From: JBFKPQ01 sp041628225
GTDB taxonomy: Bacteria; Actinomycetota; Acidimicrobiia; Spongiisociales; JAENVV01
Direction: 5' to 3'
Length of the DNA stretch: 38,863 nt
NCBI GenBank assembly: GCA_041628225.1
Contig: JBFKPQ010000005.1
Coordinates: forward strand, 1-38,863
Notes under the pieces: model-generated
Told to the model about the DNA's origin: nothing
The model's database searches: none
What the model saw: only the letters and a program-made list of their open reading frames with translations
Position numbers and translations under genes: made by a program
Shown here: piece by piece, positions 24,966 through 33,277 of the stretch
Numbering within the stretch: the first letter of the stretch is position 1
How the letters are laid out: the number at the start of each line of letters is the position of its first letter

Positions 24966-25178
24966 CTGCGCCACGGCCCGCACATCGTCGGGGCGACCAA
25001 ACCGGCGAGCGCCCGGAGAACTTGCGCCCGCCGGTCACCGTTCTGATCGGTCCGGAAGGCGGCTGGGCCGAGGGCAAACTCGATGGGCGATGGGCCCGCG
25101 TTCACCTGTCGTACCGGGTGCTTGCGCATCGAAACGGCTGCGGTCGCGGCCGCAGCCCGGGCGCGTATCAGGGCATGA
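24966..25178 (+). pseudogene. rsmE: Remnant of rsmE (16S rRNA m3U1498 methyltransferase)
   Basis: The 279-bp gap after dnaJ holds two disconnected pieces of RsmE. Directly after the dnaJ stop, codons from 24966 read LRHGPHIVGAT, like the N-terminus of actinobacterial RsmE but with CTG in place of a start. In another frame, 25001-25120 reads GERPENLRPPVTVLIGPEGG then WAEG, with the SAM-binding knot motif IGPEGGW. A +1 T near 25121-25123 then shifts the frame, and 25122-25178 reads LRIETAAVAAAARARIRA and stops, the usual RsmE ending. About 150 central residues are missing. RsmE is normally 230-250 residues and often follows dnaJ. Either a decayed gene or an assembly deletion. Confidence 0.75.
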
Positions 25179-25191
25179 TCGGCGGGGACCC

Positions 25192-25220
25192 TTTCATCGG
25201 GGAGGTCCGGTTGGTACACT
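25192..25220 (+). promoter_or_regulatory. Promoter of the BldD-like gene (-35 TTTCAT, -10 TACACT)
   Basis: TTTCAT (25192-25197) and TACACT (25215-25220) are 17 nt apart. An AGGAGG Shine-Dalgarno (25232-25237) precedes the GTG at 25245, so this transcript is leadered, with about 18 nt of leader. No clear BldD box (TNACNCWGNGTNA pattern) was found nearby. Confidence 0.5.
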
Positions 25221-25244
25221 CTGGTTGGCACAGGAGGGGAAGCC

Positions 25245-25727
25245 GTGACCGACAGCTACAACGAGGCGGTAGGTCGCCGTCTGCGTTCGATCCGAAAGCA
25301 GAAGGGCCTATCGCTGCAAGACGTGGAGGCGAACTCCGAACAAGAGTTCAAAGCCTCGGTCCTCGGCGCCTACGAGCGCGGCGAGCGCAGCCTCTCACTT
25401 CCCCGCATGCAACGCCTCGCGTCGTTCTATGGCGTACCCGTCGATCAGCTGCTGCCACCGGAAGGGCGCGGCCCGAGCAACGGCACGACGGCCTGGAGCA
25501 GTGGCGGCGTGACACTCGATCTCAACGCCGTGGAACAAGCCGACGGAACCTCGGCGGAAGTCGTCGAGCGATTCCTGCGCGCCATCCAGATCATGCGGCA
25601 GGATTTCAACGGTCGCGTGTTGACCATTCGTCGGAGTGACCTCCAACTGCTGGGTGGCCTGCTGCAGGAAACCGAGGCATCGATCGGGACCTTGCTCACC
25701 GACCTGGGGGCTCCGGACTCGGCCTGA
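25245..25727 (+). CDS. bldD: BldD-like XRE-family regulator with c-di-GMP-binding signature
   Basis: A 160-residue homologue of BldD, the actinobacterial master regulator of development. GTG 25245 has AGGAGG seven bases upstream. The N-terminal helix-turn-helix (about 8-70) includes VGRRLRSIRKQKGLSLQDVE, then YERGERSLSLPRMQRLASFY and VPVDQLLP, closely like BldD. The C-terminal domain (about 88-152) carries Arg118-x-Asp120, eight residues, Arg129-x2-Asp132 (RQD...RRSD). That is exactly the RXD-X8-RXXD signature by which Streptomyces BldD binds tetrameric c-di-GMP. A c-di-GMP response is therefore expected; targets in this organism are unknown. It ends tail to tail with the HIT gene, no bases between stop codons. 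Confidence 0.85.
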   Translation: MTDSYNEAVGRRLRSIRKQKGLSLQDVEANSEQEFKASVLGAYERGERSLSLPRMQRLASFYGVPVDQLLPPEGRGPSNGTTAWSSGGVTLDLNAVEQADGTSAEVVERFLRAIQIMRQDFNGRVLTIRRSDLQLLGGLLQETEASIGTLLTDLGAPDSA

Positions 25728-26147
25728 TCAGTCTGGGCCTGCGTGCCCCAGTGTCCGCAGCGCCGCCACGATCGCCGTGTGTGCCGTGTCGAGTGACTCG
25801 GCGCTGACCGTCGAGTCGGCTCTCGAGAAGTCGAGGTCGTGCACGTCGTCGATCGGGACGACGTGCAGGTGGAGATGTGGGATCTCCAAGCCGGCCAGCA
25901 TGAGACCGACCTTCTGCGGTCGGTACACCATCATCAGGGCTTCGCCCACGTGTGCCGCGACGTCCATCAGATGATGGCGTAGCACCGCCGGTGCATCGAG
26001 CCAGTGGTCGACCGGTAGGCGCGGCACCACCAAGGTGTGGCCGGTGCGGAGCGGGGCGATCGTCAGGAACGCCACGGCGTCCGAATCCTTCCAGACGAAC
26101 CGTCCCGGCAGCTCCCCGTCGATGATGCGCGTGAACAGCGTCGTCAT
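25728..26147 (-). CDS. HIT-family nucleotide hydrolase
   Basis: A 139-residue histidine triad protein. ATG 26147 is used because a TAGTGT -10 lies 7 nt before it; a longer frame to 26435 runs antisense to phoH. The catalytic triad motif is HLHLHVVP (His91, His93, His95), with an N-terminal block FTRIIDGELPGRFVWKDSDA (4-23) typical of HIT proteins, and TGHTLVVPRLPVDHW (35-49). Family members cleave nucleotide phosphoramidates or dinucleoside polyphosphates. The substrate here is not determined. Confidence 0.93.
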   Translation of the reverse strand: MTTLFTRIIDGELPGRFVWKDSDAVAFLTIAPLRTGHTLVVPRLPVDHWLDAPAVLRHHLMDVAAHVGEALMMVYRPQKVGLMLAGLEIPHLHLHVVPIDDVHDLDFSRADSTVSAESLDTAHTAIVAALRTLGHAGPD

Positions 26148-26154
26148 GATCGTG

Positions 26155-26160
26155 ACACTA
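26155..26160 (-). promoter_or_regulatory. -10 element of the HIT gene, leaderless type
   Basis: Reverse-strand TAGTGT is 7 nt before the ATG at 26147, with no Shine-Dalgarno. Confidence 0.5.
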
Positions 26161-26212
26161 GGGAACCTTTCACGCGCCGACCGGCGTTCTTTCGGAATGG
26201 GAACGGCGGCCG

Positions 26213-26218
26213 TATACT
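26213..26218 (+). promoter_or_regulatory. -10 element of the phoH-era operon
   Basis: TATACT, the best -10 match in the window, lies 37 nt before the TTG start of phoH at 26256. It is the only convincing promoter before the phoH, pgpH, ybeY, CBS/CorC, era run. Confidence 0.5.
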
Positions 26219-26255
26219 GGTGTCCATCCCCTCCAACCTGCGCGAGGACCCTTTG

Positions 26256-27233
26256 TTGACAGAAGCCGAAGTGCATGTGCGCGTTCCCGACCGCGAGCTC
26301 GTGGCGAACGTGTCCGGCCCTCACGATGCGCACCTGCGCATCGTCGATCGCGCCTTTCCTGAGGTGCGGGTCGTCGCACGCGGAGACGAGTTCCATCTCG
26401 CCGGTGCGGCCGATGCCGTTCCGGCCGCTCGTCATGTCCTCGAGGAGTTGATCCGCCTGTCCGAGGCCGGACAGCGTATCGACGAGGACGTGGTGCGACG
26501 GGTGGTCGACATGGTCGACGAAGGTGTTGCGGCTCCTTCCGAGGTCCTGTCGGGCGGCATCACCGTGGCGCGCGGTCGGATGATCCGCCCCAAGACCGCC
26601 GGACAGCGCCGGTACCTCGATGCCATCGCCGACAACACCTTGGTCTTTGGCATCGGTCCCGCCGGTACGGGGAAGACCTACCTCGCCATGGCTGCGGCCG
26701 CCGCCGAATTGAGTTCCGGCCGTGTTCGGCGCATCCTGCTCAGCCGGCCCGCCGTCGAGGCCGGTGAGCGGCTCGGGTTCCTCCCGGGTGACCTGGCCGC
26801 CAAGATCGACCCGTACCTACGGCCCCTCTACGACGCCTTGTACGACATGCTGGGACCGGATCAGACGGCCGCACTCATGGAGAAAGGCGTCATCGAGATC
26901 GCCCCGCTCGCCTACATGCGCGGCCGCACGCTCAACGACGCGTTCGTCATTCTCGACGAGGCGCAGAACACCTCGCCGGAGCAGATGAAGATGTTCCTGA
27001 CGAGGCTCGGCTTCAACTCGAAGATGGTCATCACCGGCGACGTCACGCAGGTCGACCTTCCCACCGGGAGGGGATCTGGACTGCGCACGGCACGCTCCAT
27101 CCTCGAAGGCATCGGTGGGGTGGCGTTCGTCCATCTGACCGCCAAGGACGTCGTTCGTGCCCGTATCGTTGCCGACATCGTCAACGCCTACGAACGGTAC
27201 GAGCAGCGGCGTGACGAGGACAGGTCCGGATGA
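26256..27233 (+). CDS. phoH: PhoH-family ATPase
   Basis: A 325-residue PhoH-like P-loop ATPase, probably acting on RNA as other PhoH/YbeZ proteins do. The TTG at 26256 is preferred: GAGGA (26244-26248) lies 7 bases upstream, and earlier in-frame codons lie within or next to the -10 box. The first ~110 residues carry a KH-like domain typical of PhoH. Walker A is GPAGTGKT (134-141, Lys140) and Walker B is VILDEAQN (231-238). The family context phoH-ybeY is preserved here, with pgpH inserted between them, a common firmicute and actinobacterial order. The stop overlaps the ATG of pgpH (ATGA). Confidence 0.92.
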   Translation: MTEAEVHVRVPDRELVANVSGPHDAHLRIVDRAFPEVRVVARGDEFHLAGAADAVPAARHVLEELIRLSEAGQRIDEDVVRRVVDMVDEGVAAPSEVLSGGITVARGRMIRPKTAGQRRYLDAIADNTLVFGIGPAGTGKTYLAMAAAAAELSSGRVRRILLSRPAVEAGERLGFLPGDLAAKIDPYLRPLYDALYDMLGPDQTAALMEKGVIEIAPLAYMRGRTLNDAFVILDEAQNTSPEQMKMFLTRLGFNSKMVITGDVTQVDLPTGRGSGLRTARSILEGIGGVAFVHLTAKDVVRARIVADIVNAYERYEQRRDEDRSG

Positions 27234-29950
27234 CGTCGCTGCGTGGCACGTTCGCTCGCCTCGCGATCGTCGCCTTGACGATCGCCGCCGTGTGGGGCGC
27301 CTTGTCCTTCCGTGCGGAGACAGGCGACGTCGAGGTGGTCGTCGGTCAGCCGTCCCCTCAGCGGTTCGAGGCCACGTCTCCGGTCACCGACATCCTCGAC
27401 GCCGATGCCACCGCCGCGGCGCGCAACGCGGCCGAGGCCCAGGTGGCCGACGTCTACACGGCCGACTCGGCGGTCACCGAAGAGGTGCGGTCACAGATCC
27501 AGTCGTTGATCGCCACCATCCGAGCCAACGCCGTCGCGCCCGATCCGGTCCTGACGGTTGAGATCGAACCGCCGGTCGTACCCGAACCGGAGCCGACCAC
27601 GACATCGTCGACCGCCGACGGGACGTCGTCCTCCACGACGGTTCCGGTGCCGGTCGAAACCGTGACCCTGACCGGCACGCTGTTCCTGGACGCCGATGGC
27701 GACGGGATCTACCTCCCCGACATCGAGTCGACCGCCTCGATGGTCGATCTGCCCCTCGCAGACGTCGACGTGATCGTGGAAGACGCTCCGACGGGTGCGA
27801 TCGTTCGAGCCCGCAGTGATGCCACCGGCGCCTTCACCGTCTCGGTCGCCGCCGAAGGCCCCTTCATCCTTCGGGTCGACGACCGGGACCCGCAGTTCCC
27901 CGACGCCTTTCGACTCTCCACGTCCAACAACCCGCAGGTGGTCGAAGCCACACCGGGTGGAGTGACGGTGGCCGCGATCGGTTTCACTCCTCACACGGTG
28001 CCGATCGAGGAGCAGATCGCGCTGGCGCCTGACCTCGGATTCGACTCGAACGACACGACGGTGACGCTGGTGACGATCGCCACCGAGGACGTGTGGCGCG
28101 TGGCGACCAACCAGGACGCCCAGCTGCCCAAAGTGAGCGAAGGTGCGGTGTCACGGGCGACGCAGGTCATGACGGCCGGGATCAAGAACGACGAGCTGGC
28201 CGAGGTCAGATCGCGCGTCCTCAGCGAGCGTCTCTTCCTCTTGTTGGATCTCGAGCGGGAAGATGCCATCGCCGCGGAACTCGCCGCCCAGCACGTGGCG
28301 GCGGCGTTTCTCGTCCCCAACGAAGAACTCGACGAAGCGCAGACCGCCGCCGCCCGGGCGGTGGCGCGGGCGGCGGTACCCGACGTCACGAAGAGCTACG
28401 ACACCAATCAGCTCATCGTCGATGCGGGCGAGCCCGTCACCCAGGTCCAGTTCGATGCCATCAACCAGCTGGGCCTGCTGAAGCCAACCTCGACCCAGTA
28501 CGCCGCCATCCTCGCCATGGCGGGGGTCTTCGTCGCCGTGGTGATGTTTTACATCGCCCGGTTCCGTCCCGGATTCTGGCATTCGACTCGTCGCGTCGGC
28601 TTGTTCGGACTGCTGCTGGGTCTCTTGGCGTTGGCCATTCGCGCCGCGGGCGCCGCCGACACGTTCGTCTCCGGGCTCGAGGTCGCCGGTGGCTACGCCG
28701 TGCCCGCTGCCGCGTTCGGATTCATGGTGGCCATCTTGTTCGACGGACGGATGGCGGTGCTCATGGCCATCTCGGCGGGGGCCATCACTGCGATGGCCAC
28801 CGGGGATCCCGGGTACGCCAGCTTCGCGCTCCTGTCGGGCATCGTGCCGATCCCGTTCGTGTCATCGATCTCCAAGCGCGCCGACTTCGGTGGCGCCATC
28901 TTCTTCTCGGCGGTCGGGTCGGCGCTCATCGCCGCCGCAGCCGCCTTCTACTTCCACGCCCCTCCCGAAGGCGAGTCGGCGGCCGTGCTCGTGGCCACCG
29001 CCGCGGCGGTCGCCGGGGTGGTGACACTGCTGACCACGCTGGCGGCCGGCATGGCCGTGAGTTTCTTCGAGCTGGTGTTCGACATCACGACGTCGCTTCG
29101 TTTGCTCGACGTCACCGATCGAAATCACCCCGCTCTCCAGTTGCTCCAGGAAGAAGCGTGGGGGACCTTCAACCATTCCTTGATGGTGGGAACACTGGCA
29201 GACAAGGCGGCCAAGGCGATCGGCGCCAACAACCTGCTGGCGCGAGCGGCTGCCTACTACCACGACCTCGGCAAGACCCAGAACCCGAGCTATTTCATCG
29301 AGAACCAGTTCGGCATCTCGAATCCCCACGATCTCCTTCCGCCGGAGGAATCCGCCGAGATCATCCGGAACCACGTGCTCGACGGTGTCGATCTCGCCAA
29401 GCAATACCGCATCCCGTCGGAGGTGGCGGACGGCATCCTCTGCCACCACGGCGACGGCATCATGCGGTACTTCTACGAGCGCGCCAAAGAGCTGTACGGC
29501 GAGGACGGCCTGAACGTCGCCGACTATCGCCACGCCGGCCACAAGCCACGGACGCGAGAGATGGCGATCCTCATGATGGCGGACGCGCTCGAAGGCGCCA
29601 CCCGCGCCGTGTTCACCGACCGTGATCCGACCCCCGAGGCCATCGCACAGGTCGTCGATCGGGTCGTCGCCGAGAAGGTCAACGACGGGCAGCTCTCCGA
29701 GAGTGACCTGACCCTGGGCGATCTCACTCGCGTCAAGGCTGCGTTCGTCGATGCGCTCGTGGGGCATTATCACCAGCGCATCCCGTATCCGAACTTCCCG
29801 GGCGCCGTCGAAGGCGAGGCTCCCACGGCCCTGAGCGGCCCGACCGACGAGATCATCGACGTCGAATCGGTCGAGGAAGACTCGGTACACTCCCCCGAAA
29901 CGGCGGACGGCACGGCAGTCATCCCCATCCGCCGACCGAAGGAGCGATGA
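27230..29950 (+). CDS. pgpH: PgpH-type c-di-AMP phosphodiesterase with an inserted SdrD-B-like domain
   Basis: A 906-residue membrane hydrolase of the 7TMR-HD family that breaks down cyclic di-AMP. After one N-terminal membrane segment (about 10-27) comes the extracellular 7TMR-HDED sensor, split in two (about 33-112 and 257-425). Between them lies a Pro/Thr/Ser-rich linker (113-143) and a beta domain (144-256) starting LTGTLFLDADGDGIYLPD, an SdrD-B/Cna-B-like pattern with a possible calcium loop. A seven-segment membrane region (about 430-620) leads to the cytoplasmic HD domain: His649 in FNHSLM, His678-Asp679 in YHDLGK, later HH in LCHHGDG, and MADALEG. All catalytic residues look intact. 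ATG 27230 overlaps the phoH stop; the operon continues with ybeY 4 nt after. Confidence 0.9.
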   Translation: MTSLRGTFARLAIVALTIAAVWGALSFRAETGDVEVVVGQPSPQRFEATSPVTDILDADATAAARNAAEAQVADVYTADSAVTEEVRSQIQSLIATIRANAVAPDPVLTVEIEPPVVPEPEPTTTSSTADGTSSSTTVPVPVETVTLTGTLFLDADGDGIYLPDIESTASMVDLPLADVDVIVEDAPTGAIVRARSDATGAFTVSVAAEGPFILRVDDRDPQFPDAFRLSTSNNPQVVEATPGGVTVAAIGFTPHTVPIEEQIALAPDLGFDSNDTTVTLVTIATEDVWRVATNQDAQLPKVSEGAVSRATQVMTAGIKNDELAEVRSRVLSERLFLLLDLEREDAIAAELAAQHVAAAFLVPNEELDEAQTAAARAVARAAVPDVTKSYDTNQLIVDAGEPVTQVQFDAINQLGLLKPTSTQYAAILAMAGVFVAVVMFYIARFRPGFWHSTRRVGLFGLLLGLLALAIRAAGAADTFVSGLEVAGGYAVPAAAFGFMVAILFDGRMAVLMAISAGAITAMATGDPGYASFALLSGIVPIPFVSSISKRADFGGAIFFSAVGSALIAAAAAFYFHAPPEGESAAVLVATAAAVAGVVTLLTTLAAGMAVSFFELVFDITTSLRLLDVTDRNHPALQLLQEEAWGTFNHSLMVGTLADKAAKAIGANNLLARAAAYYHDLGKTQNPSYFIENQFGISNPHDLLPPEESAEIIRNHVLDGVDLAKQYRIPSEVADGILCHHGDGIMRYFYERAKELYGEDGLNVADYRHAGHKPRTREMAILMMADALEGATRAVFTDRDPTPEAIAQVVDRVVAEKVNDGQLSESDLTLGDLTRVKAAFVDALVGHYHQRIPYPNFPGAVEGEAPTALSGPTDEIIDVESVEEDSVHSPETADGTAVIPIRRPKER

Positions 29951-29954
29951 CGCG

Positions 29955-30419
29955 TTGAACATCTTCGTGGCGGACGAGCAGGAAGAACCGCTCAGTACCG
30001 ACGCCTTGCGGTCACTCGCCGAGCTCGTGCTCGAAGAAGAGGGTTTCGAACCAGACACCGAGGTGACGATCTTCTTCGTGACCGATGAGGTCATCGCCGA
30101 TTACAACCGCCGGTTTCTCCACCGGTCCGGCCCCACCGACGTCCTGGCCTTTCCCCTGGAGCATCTCGAGCCGGGTTCGCTTCCGGTTCGACAGGTCAAC
30201 GGTCCCCCGACCAATCTCGGCGACGTGTTCATCGCACCCGCCTACGTGCGCCGACAAGCCGACGACCGCGGTGTCTCCTTCGACGAGGAAATCTCTCTGA
30301 TGGTCGTCCACGGCATCTTGCATCTCCTCGGATACGACCACGGCGACGATGAGACGGCCGAGCACATGGAGGGTCGCGAGCGGACCTTGCTGTCCAGAGT
30401 GGGGCTGCGGCGCGCATGA
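29955..30419 (+). CDS. ybeY: Endoribonuclease YbeY
   Basis: A 154-residue zinc endoribonuclease for 16S rRNA 3' processing and ribosome quality control. It starts at TTG 29955, with GAAGGAG (29938-29944) upstream and only 4 bases after the pgpH stop. The metal site is HGILHLLGYDH with His119, His123 and His129, the exact family motif H-x3-H-x5-H. Other conserved parts are TDVLAFPLE and LGDVFIAP. Its TGA overlaps the ATG of the next gene (ATGA). Confidence 0.95.
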   Translation: MNIFVADEQEEPLSTDALRSLAELVLEEEGFEPDTEVTIFFVTDEVIADYNRRFLHRSGPTDVLAFPLEHLEPGSLPVRQVNGPPTNLGDVFIAPAYVRRQADDRGVSFDEEISLMVVHGILHLLGYDHGDDETAEHMEGRERTLLSRVGLRRA

Positions 30420-31606
30420 TGTTGGTCGCAGCCGGATTCTCGCTCGTCGTACTGTCTGTTGCCGCGTTGCTGCGGGCGGCCGGCGCATCGTTGCTCCGCA
30501 CCCCGAGAGCCGACGCGTTGCACGATGCCGCCGACGACAACCGCGCCGCGACGGTGGCGCTGCTCCTCGAGGATCGCTTCGGTCTGCAGCCGGCCATCGC
30601 GCTCGTGCATTCCGGTCTGTTGGTGGCGGCCAGCCTCCCGCTGACATGGGTCATCGCCCTACGCACGTCAGGCGCTGTGCTGGTGGCGGCGCTCGCCGCC
30701 TGGGGCGTGTTCGTCGTGTTCGTCGGCGAAGCGCTGCCTCGGTCGGTGGGCCGCCGGCAGCCCCGTCGGCTTGCCTACCGCTTCGCACCCCTCCTCAGAT
30801 GGGCCGTGTCGATCGGCGATGCGGCTAACGACCTCGTCGACGAGGAGGAAGTGGTCGCATCCGAAGACGACCACGACGAGGATGACCACTCCGAGATCGA
30901 ACTCATCTCGTCGGTGCTCGACTTCTCGGAGACACTGGTGCGCGAAGTGATGGTGCCCCGTCCCGACATGGTCGCCATCAACGGATCGCTCACCTCCGAA
31001 GAAGCCCTCGACATGGTGATCGAGCACGGGTTCTCCCGGATCCCGACGTTCGGTGATGGCATCGACGACATCCAGGGGATCGTGTACGCCAAGGACCTGC
31101 TGCGGTTGATGGACGAGGGCTCGGGGCCGACCGGTCTCACCGATCTCATGCGGCGCGCCTACTTCGTGCCGGAGACCAAACGGATCCCCGAACTCCTGCG
31201 CGACATGCAGGCCAACCAGGTGCACATGGCGGTCGTGGTCGACGAGTTCGGCGGGACCGCCGGAATCGTCACGATCGAGGATCTCCTCGAGGAGCTCGTC
31301 GGGGAGATCGCCGACGAGTACGACCGCGAAGAACCCATGGTGAAGCCCGAGGTCGGCGGAACCTTCGTGGTCGACGGTCGCCTGGACGTCGAGGAGCTGG
31401 CCGCGCTCGTGTCCGCGGAGCTGCCGGACGACGAATGGGACACGGTCGGCGGCCTCGTACTCGGCCTGGCCGGGCGGGTGCCGCGCGAGGGAGAATCGTT
31501 CGAGGTGGGCCCCGTGACCCTCACCTGCCTGCGCGTGCAAGGTCGGCGGGTGGCGAAGGTGCGCGTCGAGCGCTTCGGCCGCGAGCTCGCCGGAGACCAT
31601 GTCTGA
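30416..31606 (+). CDS. CBS-pair/CorC-HlyC membrane protein
   Basis: A 396-residue protein of the hemolysin-C/CNNM-like family linked to divalent-cation (magnesium/cobalt) transport or resistance. The N-terminal DUF21-like membrane part (about 1-135) has about three hydrophobic segments. A strongly acidic linker (around 140-160) follows. Then come ELISSVLDFSETLVREVMVPR, a pair of CBS domains (about 175-300), and a CorC_HlyC domain at the end (about 310-390). The gene sits between ybeY and era, the usual place for ybeX/corC-like genes. It overlaps era by 8 bases. Confidence 0.92.
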   Translation: MMLVAAGFSLVVLSVAALLRAAGASLLRTPRADALHDAADDNRAATVALLLEDRFGLQPAIALVHSGLLVAASLPLTWVIALRTSGAVLVAALAAWGVFVVFVGEALPRSVGRRQPRRLAYRFAPLLRWAVSIGDAANDLVDEEEVVASEDDHDEDDHSEIELISSVLDFSETLVREVMVPRPDMVAINGSLTSEEALDMVIEHGFSRIPTFGDGIDDIQGIVYAKDLLRLMDEGSGPTGLTDLMRRAYFVPETKRIPELLRDMQANQVHMAVVVDEFGGTAGIVTIEDLLEELVGEIADEYDREEPMVKPEVGGTFVVDGRLDVEELAALVSAELPDDEWDTVGGLVLGLAGRVPREGESFEVGPVTLTCLRVQGRRVAKVRVERFGRELAGDHV

Positions 31607-32501
31607 CACGAGGTCGGGTTTCGTCGTCATCGTCGGGCGACCGAATGTCGGTAAGTCCACACTCGTCAATGCGATGGTGGGGGAGAAGGTGTCCATCACC
31701 TCGACGAGACCGCAGACCACGCGGTCGGTGATTCGAGGGGTGCTCACCAGATCGACCGTCGACGGGATGGCGCAAGCCGTGCTCGTCGACACACCGGGCT
31801 TGCACAAGCCACGCACGGCGCTGGGGCAGCGGACGAACGCCATGATCGACCGCAGCCTTTCGGAGGCCGATGTCGTTGTGGCCGTTCTGGCGGCCGACGA
31901 GCCGGTCGGTCCTGGCGATCGGCGGGTGGCCGACCGGGCAGGTCGCGCCGGCCCGCCCGTGGTGTGCGTCGTCAACAAATGCGACGTGGCATCGCCCGAC
32001 ACCGTCGCCGAGCGGCTGATCGAGGCATCCGAGTGGGATTTCGACGCCTATGTCCCGGTGTCGGCCTTGACGGCCGACGGCGTGACGATCGTCATCGACG
32101 AGATCACGGCGCGACTGCCCGCGGGTCCGTTGTACTTCGCAGAAGGCGAGATCTCGGATCAGGCCGAACGGGCGATCGTGGCGGAGATCGTTCGTGAGAA
32201 GTTCCTCGACCGGCTGCACGATGAACTGCCGCACAGCCTCGTCGTGATCGTGGAGGACATGTCGGAGCGCCCGAACGGGACGCTCTACGTCGAGGCCCGG
32301 GTGGTCGTCGAGCGCGACAGCCAGCGGGGGATCGTAATCGGCAAAGGCGGAGGTCTCCTGCGGACCGCGGGAGCCGAGGCCCGGGCCGAATTGGAAGCCC
32401 GTATGAGCACCCCCATCTATCTGGATCTGCGCGTGACGGTGGCCAAGGACTGGCAACAGCGGCCAGATCTGCTCGACCGGTTCGGTTTCGGGGCGGGTTG
32501 A
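31599..32501 (+). CDS. era: GTPase Era
   Basis: A 300-residue GTPase that assists 16S rRNA 3' maturation and 30S assembly. The G1 loop is GRPNVGKS (13-20); G2 lies in TSTRPQTTR; G3 is DTPGLHKPR; G4 is NKCD. The C-terminal KH domain binds 16S rRNA, with VIGKGGGLLRTAG (about 243-255) in place of the usual IIGKGG core. The length is typical. It overlaps the preceding CBS/CorC gene and ends the phoH operon; recO has its own -10 box 43 bp later. Confidence 0.96.
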   Translation: MSDTRSGFVVIVGRPNVGKSTLVNAMVGEKVSITSTRPQTTRSVIRGVLTRSTVDGMAQAVLVDTPGLHKPRTALGQRTNAMIDRSLSEADVVVAVLAADEPVGPGDRRVADRAGRAGPPVVCVVNKCDVASPDTVAERLIEASEWDFDAYVPVSALTADGVTIVIDEITARLPAGPLYFAEGEISDQAERAIVAEIVREKFLDRLHDELPHSLVVIVEDMSERPNGTLYVEARVVVERDSQRGIVIGKGGGLLRTAGAEARAELEARMSTPIYLDLRVTVAKDWQQRPDLLDRFGFGAG

Positions 32502-32543
32502 CCGACCCGCCGCGAGTGGCACGTCGGGAACCCGACCGCCGCA

Positions 32544-32549
32544 TACACT
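32544..32549 (+). promoter_or_regulatory. -10 element of recO, leaderless type
   Basis: TACACT is 8 nt before the ATG at 32558 and no Shine-Dalgarno intervenes. Confidence 0.5.
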
Positions 32550-32557
32550 GAGCCGTC

Positions 32558-33277
32558 ATGGCGCTGAAGCACGACCAAGGCATCGTTTTGCGGTCGTACG
32601 CGTTCGGAGAAGCCGACCGGATCGTCGTGCTGCTGAGCGCGACGTCGGGCAAGCTCCGGGTGGTCGCCAAGGGGGTACGCAAGACGAAGTCGCGCTTCGG
32701 CGGGCGACTAGAGCCGTTCACCCACGTCGACCTCGTGCTCTACGAGGGGCGCAACCTCGACACGGTGACCCAGGTCGAGGTGATCGAGCCCTTCCCCTCA
32801 CTGCGCCACGATCTCGACCGGTTCGTGACGGCCTCGACGCTCGTGGAGGTCGCGGATGCCGTCGCACAGGAGGACGAGTCGTCGGTGGGGTTGTTCTTGC
32901 TACTCCATCGGGGGCTGCGTGCACTCGAGGCCGGTGATCCCGGACGAGACCTCATCACGACCTATCTGCTCAAGGTCGCCGACGTGCTCGGCCTGGCGCC
33001 GGCGCTCGATCGATGCGCCGGGTGCGGCTCTCGCCGCCCGGATCTGCGGTTCAACATGGCGGCGGGCGGCTCCGTGTGCGGCGATTGCGCACCAACCGGG
33101 GCCTATCGCCTGAGGGAAGGGGTCACGGCCCGACTCGCCGAACTGGCGGCATCGGACCTGGCCCAGTTGCCGCCCGCCATGTCAGAGCTCGAAGCCGAAG
33201 CGCTGGGGGTGGCGCGCCGGTTCTTCGAGCATCACCTCGAACGCCGCATCGCATCGCTGGCGGTCATGCATGAATGA
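32558..33277 (+). CDS. recO: DNA repair protein RecO
   Basis: A 239-residue recombination mediator of the RecFOR pathway. The N-terminal OB-fold starts MALKHDQGIVLRSYAFGEAD and continues with KLRVVAKGVRKTKSRFGG (about 42-59), a basic DNA-contact segment. The C-terminal helical domain keeps a zinc site: Cys153, Cys156, Cys174 and Cys177 (CAGC ... CGDC). The gene overlaps uppS by 8 bases. Confidence 0.94.
   Translation: MALKHDQGIVLRSYAFGEADRIVVLLSATSGKLRVVAKGVRKTKSRFGGRLEPFTHVDLVLYEGRNLDTVTQVEVIEPFPSLRHDLDRFVTASTLVEVADAVAQEDESSVGLFLLLHRGLRALEAGDPGRDLITTYLLKVADVLGLAPALDRCAGCGSRRPDLRFNMAAGGSVCGDCAPTGAYRLREGVTARLAELAASDLAQLPPAMSELEAEALGVARRFFEHHLERRIASLAVMHE

Noticed and set aside
25205..25235. 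BldD self-binding box before the bldD-like gene
   Set aside because: No segment fits the TNACNCWGNGTNA pattern without an insertion, so it was not called.
26220..26222. GTG as start of phoH
   Set aside because: It is only one base after the TATACT -10, so it would precede the transcript start; the TTG at 26256 has a Shine-Dalgarno.
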